Shown here one piece after another: positions 37,080-50,700 of a stretch of DNA of 64,000 bases. Source of the stretch: Diphasiastrum complanatum (lineage: Eukaryota; Streptophyta; Lycopodiopsida; Lycopodiales; Lycopodiaceae); contig CM055113.1 in NCBI GenBank assembly GCA_029204225.1, positions 8,402,352-8,466,351 on the forward strand, written 5' to 3'. The translations under genes and the position numbers were made by a program. Under the pieces are notes generated by a model, which saw only the letters and a program-made list of their open reading frames with translations, had not been told where the DNA came from and ran no database searches. Position 1 is the stretch's first letter. Every line of letters starts with the position of its first letter.

Positions 37080-37690
37080 CTTTACCCTAAGAAATGGTGC
37101 AAAGGAGCATCTGAGCATCATGTTTTTCTACAAATGTTTCCGTCTGGATGTTGAGGATGTCATATTCTGTGGAGAAGATGGTAACTTCAAAGTTCGTTTG
37201 AGTTTCTCATGTCTTTCTGCAATTTTATGAAGCACTTCTCTAGTTGGTGGAATTCTTCACTCCAGATGGGTATTTATGAGCCAGTCAATGAGTGCCCTTG
37301 GTAGTCTAGCACTTGGAAAAAAGTTACCATGATTTGTACCATGCTGTTTGAGTATCTGAGTCAAGATACCACAGATATCATTAAGCTCAATCATTTCAAA
37401 CCAGAAAACTATTATTTTTTTTTCAGTGTCAAAATCAATTTTGGGTCCAGGGACTAGTATGAAACTATAATCCTATTCTGATGCACCCAGTTTTCTCATC
37501 TTTTGAGGTTCTGAAAGAAGTATTTGAGCACTTCTTTTCAAAAGGTTCTGCCACCACCTGCCTTTACCATTCTTAAGGGAGTCTGTTCACTCGTTTCATT
37601 GTTGGATTGAATGTTCTTTTCTAGAACCACCTTAGTCGAATCGAGGATGGAAGATTTCTTGTTGCACTTTACTGGTGGAAGATTGTTGCT
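37080..37690 (-). pseudogene. Unidentified degenerate coding remnant
   Basis: Read on the minus strand with a few stops and frame changes, coherent protein-like text appears: SSILDSTKVVLEKN near 37640, LNDICGILTQILKQHG near 37380, LPRALIDWLINTHLE near 37285 and FHKEFHGKTPEEYCKSQ near 37030. The composition is that of a real protein and not of spacer, but I cannot name the family. It lies downstream of the deacetylase gene on the same strand and could be a decayed neighbour gene or part of an unlisted transposon. Confidence 0.3.
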
Positions 37691-37775
37691 AACCTAAAAT
37701 GCAAACACACCTTTGAACACCTACGTTTTGCATGTTACATGGTTCTCAAAGAAGGCTGTATAAATTGCAAAATTA

Positions 37776-37781
37776 TTTATT
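37776..37781 (-). terminator. Possible polyadenylation signal of the deacetylase gene
   Basis: AATAAA on the minus strand about 480 bp downstream of the stop codon at 38260. Plant polyadenylation signals are loose, so this is only a candidate. Confidence 0.3.
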
Positions 37782-38259
37782 CTTCTAAATAACCACAAAG
37801 TATTGTATCTTACATGTCCATGTGTATCTGAGCTCCAGGCCTCCAGGTGAGGACAAGGGCATCAACTTCAATGGACCATAATTCTACGGGAATAAGTCCA
37901 GCTTTGCTAACATGCAGCAATAGTCTTATTAGTTGAGATAGGCATCTCTAAAAGAACACCAAATTACACAGATAATGGTTATAGTATGCTGACTCGAGAA
38001 AAGCAGCTCTAGTGCATACACGCATTGTCTCTTTTCTCAACACTGATGGATAAAATGCAGGATTCAAAATCTTGAATCCTAAATATTTCTGAGAAAAAAC
38101 TAAAGCAGAAAGCTTTTGAAAGTTATCAGTAATTGAGTCAATCACTATCTTCCTCACGGCTACTTGTTTCAAGCTCCAAAAGTGCCTCACAGGAAACAGA
38201 CCTACTTTTGCATTGTATGTCATCTATGTACACCACTGAGTCCAAAAATGTTAGCTTTG

Positions 38260-38560
38260 TCACAACGAATGAATTGCCTTGACCCAATCAATTGCTTTCC
38301 TTACAGAAACACTGGGTTCATCGTAAAGAATTGCAGGATTATCAAAACGATTGGCATGACTTTTTTCTCCCAAAAAGGCACGAAATGTATCCACCACACT
38401 ATAAGAAAGAGATTTAAGATCATAGCCACCTTCTAGAAAGAAAACACAGCGTCCTCCACAAAGATCTTGTGCTAATTGCTTGATTTCATATGAAAGCCGG
38501 TAGTATGTGCCAGTAGTAAACTGTAAACTAGCCAAAGGATCCAAAACATGAGCATCATAC
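38260..38560 (-). CDS. HDA14: HDA14-like gene, last exon
   Basis: The acceptor CTGCAG ends at 38561 and the exon starts with the last base of the Gly codon begun in the previous exon. It encodes [14 protein letters not shown] with the zinc-ligand Asp, the [14 protein letters not shown] active-site loop with the catalytic Tyr, and [11 protein letters not shown]. It stops at TGA 38260-38262 after KAIHSL. Length and end match the family C-terminus. Confidence 0.92.
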
Positions 38561-41105
38561 CTGCAGCAAAACGAATAATTTGAAAACAACATTGAACTTC
38601 TCCAAAAAGCAACACGATAAAGTGGTTTCTTTTGAAAGATTTTCCAAATACTAACAAATTATAAGGATATGAAATCACTTTCATAGATCTTGCAACAAAA
38701 ATCTTTGTAGTGGTTGGGGTGATCTTGAAGAATACGTCCCCAACAATTGCTTTATTTTGTGTTTGTAGATTTGCAAGTAGAGATGCCAGTTTTTCTCCAT
38801 GAAACCTACCATAAGTTTGTTCAGGTTCACTCTCTTACTGAAAAGTGATCTGCACATTACTATGGTCCTTTTCAGATTTTAGAAAAGCTTAGCCTTGTCA
38901 CACACCGTTTACAGTAGCCTGATGTTTGTGATACCTTTCATGTTAGTCTACTTCAAAGTTCACTCTTCTCTTCTTCCTGGAGAATTTTACATCCTTCTTT
39001 TCCTTTAGATCCCAAGCTATTTCCTTTCTTGGCCTGCAAGTTGGGGTCATTCTCCGTTGTCATCATTGCCTTGTGAAGTTCTTCTCCAGTGGGATGGTCG
39101 ACCTAATGATGAAGCTACTTGGAATCTTTTGATGTTTTTGCACACATACATATATAACAAACCATATGCTCAAACTCTTGTACAAGATTCTCCTATTGCT
39201 GAACTTCCTGTTGTTGATGTAGCTGTTGCTGCTGTTGCTGTTGTACCACCTGATTTTGTTGCTGCTTCTTTTGATGATGTACCTACCTGCTATTGATGGT
39301 CCCAATGCTCTTGCTATTAGTCCTCTGGTTATCGTTGATGATGATATCATCCGAGATTGATTACTTATTGATATGGTTTTGTTACTACTAGAAATGAGAT
39401 AAAGGTTCTCTATGCTTAGATATTACACAAGCTTTATGGTACTAAAAGTGGATTTTCGTGGCTCCGGGCTTTGGCTCTTGGACTAAAACCATTAGCACAA
39501 AATGATAACCCAAAAGAAAAAATGACAAACAGTGGTACAAAAGTAGCTCTAGTAGTTCAAAGTCCACCCCATAGTAAGGGCAATGTTCTAAAAGAGGGGA
39601 GTGGAGTGTTATGGACACACATAATCCGTACTTCTATATTTTTGACCATAAGTAGTGGGGACACATTTTTTATTACATTTCCCTTGGAACGCTATTTTAC
39701 ATGGTTCCTAATTTGGGCCCTAATTTTTGAACTTCATATTTCTCTCGAACTAAATTGAAGGGAGGTAGCTTTTGCTTATTATAATAGCCACTAAGGCTAT
39801 TCATTTTTCAGTTTTGATGATTTGGAGTCTTGAGCTTCTTCTAGGGGAGCTACACTTTAAAAATCCTAGGCGGCCATTGATATTCATTCATTTTTCTTAG
39901 TTGGAGAATGCTCTGTGGATGCTTTTTGTTGTCTTATACTTCATTTGATACCAATATTTGTGAATGTGTTCATAATAGAGATGCCCCTGCCCCTAGCTCA
40001 ATGCAAATCTATGAGTCTAACTTGGTGAGAAAATTTGGAAGGCCTTCCCCTCCCTATCGTGATGTAGGCTTGAGTTGTGTCTCTACAACTGGGTCATGAA
40101 ATAGTTCCTCATCACCAACGCTCTCATCATCCTCCATATCCATCTCAGCCATAGCCGCCGCCTCATCAAACCCAACCCACCCTAGCCAGGGACCTAGTGA
40201 TCCTACGCGTGTCTAGTTTGTTGCAATGTCGATAGTAAGAACATATTCATCATGATTCACCTGTCTTGCATGCCCATCTTGTTGCATGTGTTTGACTAGC
40301 TTCAACTTGGTGATGCAAGAAACCCATCGATTGCGCTATAGGATAGAAAGCCTATTGCATATCTTTGTGTGTATAAGAGGATCATCTGCTCTAATTCTGC
40401 TCATAGGCTGAAGTGGAACAATCTTGTGCAAGAATGCGTGTGACAAATGCAATGAGCTTAGGGCCCCCCCTTGCCAACAATGTCCCACTATGTCACCGGC
40501 TCCACCAAAAATTCTCTGTGCTCCACCGTCTCATTAGTGAAATACAAAGAAAAGTAAAAGGAGAATCACAAACCAAGACAGAGATACGCTGCTATCAAGG
40601 TTAATAGCAACTTCTCCTAAGGAAGCAAATTAATCAACACCGAGTATAATATCAGCATGTCCAAAGAAAGCACTGATCTAGTACAAAAGAGTGTGAAACA
40701 TATGATTACTCTAAAAGGAGTAAGAAGTAGGTACTTCAACACACGAAGGATGGGAAATATGAACTCAAAGCCAGCAATATGAACATGCAAACAAATGTGA
40801 CAAGGACCAAAAGTGCCAAACTAAGTGGCATAAGCCAGCTGAGCTAAACACTCAGCAGGATCATTAGGAGGTGGAATGTCATGAAGCTCCTCAACAAGGT
40901 AGAGTGAAGAATTGTCGGGATCAAAGATCTCATGGACGTGTAAAGTAGCCGGTGGTCTTGAGTGTGGACATTTATGATTCAATTGTTCAAGGCTACGACA
41001 ATAAAAAAAAATAAGGTACTTAGAACAGATTTCATTCACCTCCTGTGAAGAATCCCATTTAAGAGCAACATTAAGAGGAACAAAAGGAGTACTCGAAGGA
41101 ATGGA

Positions 41106-41158
<53 letters not shown>

Positions 41159-44100
41159 AATGGCAGGCAAAAAAAAATTTCAATCAACAAGAAAGTGCTT
41201 CGATACCATGTTATGAACACATTCATAGATATTGGAAATGAAGCATAAGACAGCAAATAGCATCAAAAAAGCATTCTCATATCTACTTGAATATTCTTGA
41301 TATGATCAAATTCGTGTATGCCTTGATAGTTGGGCACTGATTAGGTAAGAAATAGTGTATTAGCTAGGAAAAAGAACACCAAGCTGAAGGCCCTACCAAT
41401 ATACAATTGCCATTTAAGTTGCTTCAAGTTTAATCAATCATGCTTGTACGATATATCTGCCCTATTAATCTTTCCGAAAAGAACGCATGGCGTACTAATA
41501 TAAAGCCTTCCAACAGTATGTAACGCCAAAAAATATTTCCCTCAATTTGGGTTGGCAGGTTTGGAAAGCCATAATTATGGATCCACAAGAGTGTACTAGC
41601 ACCAGATTAACCAGGGTTGAAGAAGTGGCAGCTAAAGTGGATGCTATGGAGGTCATATTTCAACAAATCCTTAAAGAGTTGAAGGCATCAAGATCCTCAC
41701 AGGAACCGGAAGCGGTATTGTTCATATTGTGGAGGGCTTGCATGGAAGTCTCAAAACCTTTTGTTGTAAAGAAGCAGACTCATAGCCTCCAAGGAGCAGT
41801 TTAGATAGCTCTGTGTTTGAAACATGGTAATAAGCCTCAGGCGGTTTTTGGCCTTGAGATAAGAAGAGGCTCAAAAGATTTAAGACAGAGGACACTGGAA
41901 TATTTAATGAAGCAGTAAAGCAAGCTTGGATAAGATCTTTTGTCAGAAAGGAAAGTTACATGTAAAGAGTCAAATACCTAGACTTATTCCCACAATGCGA
42001 ACAGCATAAACTGTGCATGTTCAAATTCATAATGTCAAGAGCAAGATCTTACCCAGCAGAAACAAGAATGATGTCAGGCTTAAATCTCTGAGCTGCAGGA
42101 ACAATAACCTCCTGGAAAACTGCTGACATTGCTTCATCACCAGAGCCTCCAGGTAATGGAAAATTCAAGGACGTACCTTCTCCAGCCCCACTACCTACTT
42201 CCTCCATCTTACCAGTTCCAGGGTAACTACCAGCCTGAATTGGCATACAATTTTGCGACTGTGAGCAATGGATTCCTCGAACAGTTAACTATTCAAATAT
42301 GGATGTCATATGAACCCCAGGCTACAAACACAACTCGAGTATCATACACATAAGAATAGCTCACTTGATGAGTAGACAGGAAGAAAATGTTTGGATCTTC
42401 ATAAAAGGCATCATGGGTGCCATTTCCATGATGAACATCAAAATCGATAATAAAGACTCGCTGCAAACCATGCACCCGTTGAGCATAACGAGCTGCTACT
42501 GCAACATTTCCAAATACACAAAAACCCATGGGTCCTTTTGGAACAGCATGATGGCCAGGTGGACGTATCAATGCAAAACCAACAGGAGGGCTCAATGTTA
42601 CTTGTGAGGCTGCAACCTGTCAGAAGCATTATTAGCCAAGTTGCAAGAAAATCTATGATCTTCTTCTCAGCTTTAAATATGGAACTTATTTCAATGCATA
42701 TAAAGCCATGCAACAATCAGTTATCATCATTTGACTCTCAACCCCATTGATCAGTGCTCACCAATATGATCTTAAGATAGCTGCAAAACTATACATTTTG
42801 AGGCCTTTTATTTCACCTATATCATTCAAATACAAGAAATTGTGAAATTTGTATGGTTAAATCTACATTAAATTTCATTTGCAGCAGGTGGGAACTTTGT
42901 AAAGGGCCCTATTTCTGTTTTCTTTCACTACAAATTTTTGCTTTGGTCCCTAAAAGATGTGGTAGTCTGGTGTAAAAAAAAAGTACTTGTGCCTTTCATC
43001 AAATCACGTTTGTAGCCTAACCTAACCTAAAAGACAGCTAATAGCTATGGTCTTCTTGGCATTGATCCTGTTCCTAATATTTTTGGATAGGAACGGGTAC
43101 GGTACCTTTCCTAAGGAACGGCTGTTCCGTTCCTTCATCAGATTTCTTATTGTATTGTTCCTTATGTACAGTACCGTTCCTAAGGTATGTTCCGTTCCCG
43201 TAAAAAAACAAATAAATAGATAAAATAAGAAATAAAAAAACTTTTTTATACCTATGTACTATTATGACTTATAAAGGTACAAGAGCCTGTTCCTGAGTTT
43301 CTAATCTTGTTCTCATTCCTAATAGTCGCAAAGTTCGCGGAAAAGGAACCCCAGGCAAAGTAGGTGCATAATCATGAGCTAGTAAAAAGGGAGAGACACC
43401 AGTGTTGGTACTGACAGAGCTATTATAGCTATACTCTGCTAAACATAAATGCAGATCCCAATCTTTCCCTAAAGGAGTAACAAAATGGCGAAGATAATCC
43501 TCAAGGATCCGATTAAGGACCTCAGACTGTCCACCGACAGTGGAATGATAAGCGAACCCATGAAAAGTTGAACATCCATAATACACATATACTATCCCGA
43601 TCAGATAGTATAGTGCGAAGAAATCCATGCAGCCGAGAGATCTCTGATAGAAATAGACGCGCACACTGCTCTGCTGATAGTGCTATGGATCGGAATGAAA
43701 TGTGTCTGTTTCAAGAACCGATCAACCACCACCATACATGAGTCATTACCACGACAGGTATGAGAAAGGCCAAGGATAAAGTTCATAGAAATGTCTGTCC
43801 ACTGGCGATGAGGAATGGGCCAACTCTGGAGGAAGCCAACGGACTTAGCACGGGAATATTTATTACGGGCACAAAAGGTACACTCAGGATAAGATGTGCT
43901 AGCTCAGACTTCATGGATGGCCAGTAGAAATGGTCCTTAAGACGAGCATAAGGCTTTTGAAAACCAAAATTGCAACCAACAGGAGAAGAATGGGCATTAG
44001 ACAACAATTAGGATGAACATCAAGGGTACTAAGAATACAAAGAGAACCATAATGATAAGACGACGATCAACAATGGAATACACCTAATGTGGACGAGAGG

Positions 44101-44719
44101 AAGGAAGTGGAGACGAACTATAAAGATCACGAAAATCAGGACATGACAGATAAGCGGAAGGTAAATCATCAAACCATGAGGGGATAGTAGCGACAAGACT
44201 ATGTAACAAAGCAAGAAGACGGGACAGAGCATCAGCAGCGGTATTTGACCAACCAAGGTGTTATGGACATACATTATAGTCCATCCTTCTCTATTTTTGA
44301 TAGTATTTTTGGACACGCAGTTATATTACATGTGACAGGCCTAGAAACACTATTTACATGGTTTTCAATTTTGGCCCTAATTTTTGAATTTCACCTTCCC
44401 TCCAATTCTATATGAAGGGAGGTAGGTTTTGTCCACTATAAATAGCCACTAAGGCTGGTCATTTAGTAGCTTTGATCATTTTGAGTCTTGGGCTTCTTGT
44501 AGGGGACTTGTACTATTTTGGAGATCTTAGATCTGCTTGAGCTATAGGCGACCATTGATATTTATACAATTGCTTAGTCGGAGAATGCTTTGTGAATGCA
44601 TTTTGCTGTCTTTTGTGCATCATTGATATCAAAACCTGTGAATGTGTTCATAACATCGTATCAGAGCTCTTTCCTAACAGCAGGAATTTTTTTTTGCAGA
44701 TCTACAACGACGAAAGCAA

Positions 44720-44787
<68 letters not shown>

Positions 44788-47700
44788 CTTCGGGCCGCAC
44801 CTCCTCCGGCTGCTGACTCCTCCAAATCGCACCTCCCCAGTTGCTGCCCCTAGTTACGACCTTCCTCAGTCAGCACCTCCCCAGCTCGAACCTCTACTAG
44901 ATCCAACCTCCCTCAGTCACCACCTCCCCCAATTATGACCTCCATCAGATCGCACCTCCCCCAGTCCGCACCTGAAAAAAAAATTCCGGCTGCCACCTAC
45001 CTGTTTCTACCCTCCTCAGCTACTACCTTTCCCAAATACAACCATCATGGATTCTTCCGATGCATCCTCTTCTCACGACAAGATTCAAACTCAGCTTGAT
45101 GACCATCTCATTCACATAAATCATCTCATCACTGCCCAATAGGCTACGATGACTACGCTTCAAACTTTGCAATCCTCTATTACCAATCTATCTCTCTCTC
45201 TTCAAACTCCTCCACCACCTAACACATTACCTGATCCATCCTCTTCTTCCACACGCGTTCCTCCCAAAGTTCCACCTACACATGACCCTCATCCTGCCCC
45301 TCTTGTTCGTGATTTTAGGGATAAAGTCACGCTTACAATCTATAATGGTTCTTCTGATGGTAAGGAGATACAGAATTGGTTCTTTTAGATGGAAACTTAT
45401 TTTCAGCTCACTCCTCGCACTCCGGCACAAAAACTTCAGCTTGTTGCCTTGAATTTGTTCGGACGCTTTGACATGGTGGCATACTCATCAGTCACTATTC
45501 GATACTTCTGCTACTTGGAACGAGTTCAAAGTTGCCATTCATTCTGCCTTGATCGATCCAACGTGGTTTCAGTCTCAACTCGACCTCTGTAGACAGCTCA
45601 CACAAACCGGTACGCTTCTTGAATACAATGAAAAATTTGTTGAGTTTTCTTATCTATTTTCTGATCTTCCGCTTGTTGAAGTTATTGGTCGTTATATTTC
45701 TGGCATCCGTGGTACTTTACGTTACAATGTTCAGTCTTTTCAGCCTACTTCATTAGGTCGTGCTATGTCGCTTGCTTCTACTTTACAGCATAAGTACCTT
45801 GACAAACAACCCTCTTTTCAGTCTCGTTCGCTATTTCACTTTTGCTTCACATAAGATTTAGTGAAAAAAATTTCATGAAAACTTAGATCCTTTTGATGAC
45901 AAAAACATGAAGGGCTTGGTGCCAAAAAGTGGTCTTCGAACTCCTCTTCACATGCCTGTGGGCTGTTACAATTAATGGAACATGCCAAAACGTTTATTGG
46001 TTGGTCCCTCCTTTCCTCAACTTTAAGCCTCAATTCGATTTCACTTAGGCAGACATAAATGTCCAACCTTAGAAAAAAACCAATACATGATAGACTTAGT
46101 AACATGTTTAAATTGCTCTTTGGGAGAAACTACCATGTTTTTTTCTTATTAAGAATTATTCTAAATGATGATACAATTTGGTGGTCATTTAGAGCCGAAC
46201 CAAGGTCTACCTTGTTTGCTTGAATTCTCCAAACATAGAGAGATATAGTTCCAAAGAAGGTCAATATAATGTCAGAAGTGAACCTTTTCCATGAAGTTGG
46301 TCTATGAAACGTACAACAATGATGCTGAATAAGGCCAAGGAAACTAAAGCAAAAAATGAAAACAAACTTATAGGACATGATTTTTAGAGACTAAATTCAA
46401 AGTTTCCATAAAAATTTCTATGAGCACAATAAATGATGTTGCTTTGGCAAAGATGCTTGTCATATCATAGTTTGTGCCCATTTATCATATTCTATGCCAA
46501 TAAACTTTGTCTAAGCTTTATAACTCTTCTAAACCATTAGGAATTTGATATTGTTAAATTTTAAGCCATACACATACCACAGAGTCAACAAGAGATAGGC
46601 ATGCACCAGCTGCAACCATTGCTTCATCATATGTCTGCAAAAGATCACACAACATATTAGCTTTTGAAACATACCGTCGATTAGAATCCTCGATGAGATA
46701 AAGGAAAAAAGAGCTACAACTAATGATGATTTTTATGTCATTTGTTAGAAGGCTTAAATTCTGCTAAACTTCCATACCAGCTCTGGATCACTTTTGAGTA
46801 TCACTATTTTGTGATGCTTTAAAAGAGCAAAGAGTTTTCAACAAATAACCTCCTAAATATCCTGGTAAAACATTGCACAACCAACTCTACAAAACTCAAA
46901 ATATTCATAGCTTTATAGTTTTCACATAAAAAGATCTAAAAGCTACTCTAACTCAAACAATATCTTTACATTCTTAAGTTTAACCGAATGAAAAACAAGA
47001 ACAATCAAAGTCAGCTAGTGTTATGAACAAATTCACAAGTATTAGTATCAATGATGCATAAAAAACAGCAAAAAGCATTCATATAGCATTCTCCAACTAA
47101 GAAACTGTATGAACATCAACGGACGCCGATAGCTCAGGCAGATCTCCAACTAAGATCTCCAAAATAGTACAACGTCCCTACAAGAAGCCCAAGACTCAAA
47201 TGATCAAAACTAGCAAACGAACAGTCTTAGTGGCTATTTATAGTGGACAAACCCAACCTCCCTTCATATTGATTTGGCAGGAAAGTGAGTTTAAAAAATT
47301 AGGGCCAAAAATAGAAAACCATGTAAAATAGTTTTTCTAGGCCCATCACGTGTAAATATAAACTGCGTGTCCACCAATATTGTCGAAAGTAGAGAAGTAT
47401 GGACTATAATGCGTGTCCATAACACTCCCCCCTTCTAAAACATTGCCCTCATTGCGGGCTATAAAATTTTAACTACTAGAGCTACTTTAGTACTGTTGTA
47501 TTGTCGTTTGCTTTCCTAGGTTATACATTTTGTGCTAGTGGTGTCAGTCCAAAAGCCAAATCCCCTACAGCCGCAAATATCCACTTTCAGTACAATGAAG
47601 CAAAGAGAATTATTAATCTCAATTCTAGTAGATGATAAGACTGGATCAATATGTGAGTAATGGAGGTCGTCGGGGCAACTGAGGTATCATCTTCAACAAA

Positions 47701-50700
47701 TAATGAAGAATCAAGAGCAGGAGCATCGGGACCATTAGAGCAAAAGACTCCCATGTAACTTCATCAATTGGACGACCGTCCCATTGGACCAAAAACTGGA
47801 CAAGACAACAACAACGACGTAAAACAACCCGAACTTGTAAAATAGCAAAAGGTAAAAATGGAAAAAGTTCAGGATCAGTAGGAAGCAAACGATAACTTAA
47901 ACTCACTTTTTAGCTTACTGGAACAAGATGAACTCTCACAGACTCATCTGTGTACCTATCTCAGTGAGATGGAACTACAGGAGGCTCTGCGAGAGTCAAT
48001 TGCCACAAAAAACTGAAAAATTGACTTTTGTGAGGGTGGTTGCCTTTGATTTTGCTCAAGGTTCACCAAGAAAAAGAGACAAACGAAGTAGACTAACAAG
48101 AAAAATGTCACAAGCACGAGTAGTAGCAGGTAACTGTAAATGATAAGTAACAGGCCTAAGTTTCTCCACAATCTGGAAAGGACCATAGTAATGTGCAGAC
48201 AATTTTTCAGTTAGAGAACGACCCTATACAAACTTATGGCGTGCAAGAGATAAAAACAAACATAAACAAACTAGCCCTCAGCTATAATGATCAGTCCAGG
48301 ACTTATAACGATGTTGAGCTCGCGCCATATGTTGTTGTGCCTGCTCAATAGAATCACGAAATTTAGTAAGAAAAGAAGATAAAGTAACATAAACATCATT
48401 AGGAGGGGGTGGAATACCAGGTAGCAGCGGAGAATATCCATTATCGAAAACGAAACCATCAACCATATGTGCAAACTCAACGATATAGGTGTCCCAAGAA
48501 AAGATAGCAGCATCGGAATACCAGCACCAAGGAGTAGGAACATAAGCAGAACAACAGTCACGCTGCAATATCATGGAAGACCAAGCGATATGCCAAGACA
48601 CATGAAGCATAAAGACATCGTCCTGACAAAGGATAGAATGAAGAAATGTGCACCAACATGGTCAAAAGCCCAAGGTATCCATAACGCGCACAAGGTACCC
48701 TAAAGGCATGTATCGCGAGAAAATCATCATGCCAAGAGATCCATAAGGTCTAGGAAAGCAACGCATCTTGTGAAAAGACATGATGCTTGAAAGCAGTAGC
48801 AGCAAATCTAGAATTAGTAGAGGTCCCAAAGGAGAAATTGTAGCCGAAATACTCATCTAAAAGGACTTCATATGGACATACCAAGCAATCATAGAATGCA
48901 ACAAAAACAGATTGAGAATCAGATGACCCATCGGAACTAGCCACAAGTGCAATCCCAAAGTACACCAGGCGCACAAGTGAGGAATAAAAGAACATGAAGT
49001 GCAAGTACATACCAAGGGCAGGTAGCATCCTCCAATCATGAATACTATAAGAACATAAAATATTGCCAAGAGATACAAAGAGCAAAGAACTGAAGAATAA
49101 TCTAAATCATAAGCTACCAAGTAGATGAACTTAACTCTAATTATACTACCTAGTGGTTGCTTGTTGCACAAGTCAAATCAATCTGCATCTTTTCTAGAAG
49201 GGCCTAAAAACATATGCATAAAAACTTAAAAAAAGGGATCTCTAAAACAATGATGGGTTTTAGAGTAAATGACTGGGCAACAACTCCCTGCTAACACAAA
49301 AACATTGCCCTCCATGTGGGCTGTGAAAAAAGAGAACACACAGTGAGCTGAATAAAGAAATTGTTTGTCAATGAAAATAAGAATTGTGATCCTATAGACT
49401 AAGGTTGAGGAGCCAAAGGAGTCTAAGAAACAATAGCGGGAGCCAAAGCTAGAAACTGCAAAGCATCATATGCTCGAGAAGTAATTGCAAAATTATCCTT
49501 GTTGATAAAAGACTGAAAGAGGAGTATAAATCACCATTATTGAATAACATGAAGAAAGGACACTATGGAGCCAAACCACCCAACCTACAAGAAAATTAAG
49601 ATGAGCACACATAAGCTTCACTCCCAAGCCATGATATGTGTGAATGCTCGATGAGGAGGAGACAAGTAACCAAATCTGAAAGCCACTAATGCTGGAGGGT
49701 GAGTTTCTACCAGGATGTATAAGCCCCACTAGCTTGTGAATGAGTCCATGGAACCTTGAACCAAATTGGACTTAACTGAAGTTACAGCTGATAGTCACTC
49801 ATCATGCATAGAAATGTTACACACCATGTGGTGTGCCACATGTTCATATTTGGAGTACCCTAGGCTCTCTCAAGTCATAAGTTACAAATTTGGCTTTGAC
49901 TAGAATATCGAGGCAAAATTAACTCAACACTAGAGGCCTAATTCCCATGTCTAGGATTATTCCAAATCCTCGATAACACTATCTCCTATCACCTCAAATT
50001 CTTGCGATCACTTATCATTTTCATGTTGCCACTTAGGCCTTTCTTCTTCAGGTACCAATCTCATAGTCTTATTCTTGGCCATGGCTTCTTTTCTCTAGCA
50101 CTCTTGGAGTACTTGCACAACCCAATCATGGTTAGCTCTTAAGACTCTTTTATCCATCTTGAATTATTGAATCTTGCATATGTCATCGGGGTACATATCT
50201 CATATGCACTTGCACATGCCAACCAACAAATAGTCATAAAAGAAAAATGTTAACTCTTAAATGAGGTCAAAGAGTAGGAGTGCTTGCATTCTTGTAAGAC
50301 TATCCCTAGGTTCTTATATATTGATACTCAAAGGATTCTTTTTCACTATGCCATTTTGCCGAGGCATCTTGACTTGTGCAAATTGTTGCTTGATTCCTTG
50401 CTCTTTGTAGAAATTGATGAAGGTAGTGGAGTGGTATTCACCTCCATGATCGGATCTAAGTACCTTGATCTTGGTGCCAGATTGATTCTCCACCAATGCT
50501 TTGAAGCTTTTAGAGCACTGGGTACATATAGAAAGACTAATGTAGGATTGGCGGAATGGATTTTAGTTAAGAACTCAAGATACCCTAGAGACACGTTCAA
50601 AAAAGTTTCAAATGTATGAAGTTTGTGAATGGATTCCAATAAAGAACTCTAGATACAAGGTATTCTGAAACATATGATAAGATTTGTTGATTTCAAAATG

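Larger units (their letters stand above)
44259..45860 (+). mobile_element. 5' part of a plus-strand gypsy element: LTR, leader, gag
   Basis: The 5' LTR at 44259-44655 is followed by a primer binding site, a (CT)n tract, a Pro/Ser-rich leader and gag (45046-45854). Nothing of protease or pol follows; the copy is cut at about 45860. It lies inside an HDA14 intron, opposite in direction to the gene. Confidence 0.82.

Noticed and set aside
37948-38223. Open frame of 91 aa downstream of the deacetylase stop
   Set aside because: It lies in the expected 3' untranslated region, resembles no family and is probably chance.
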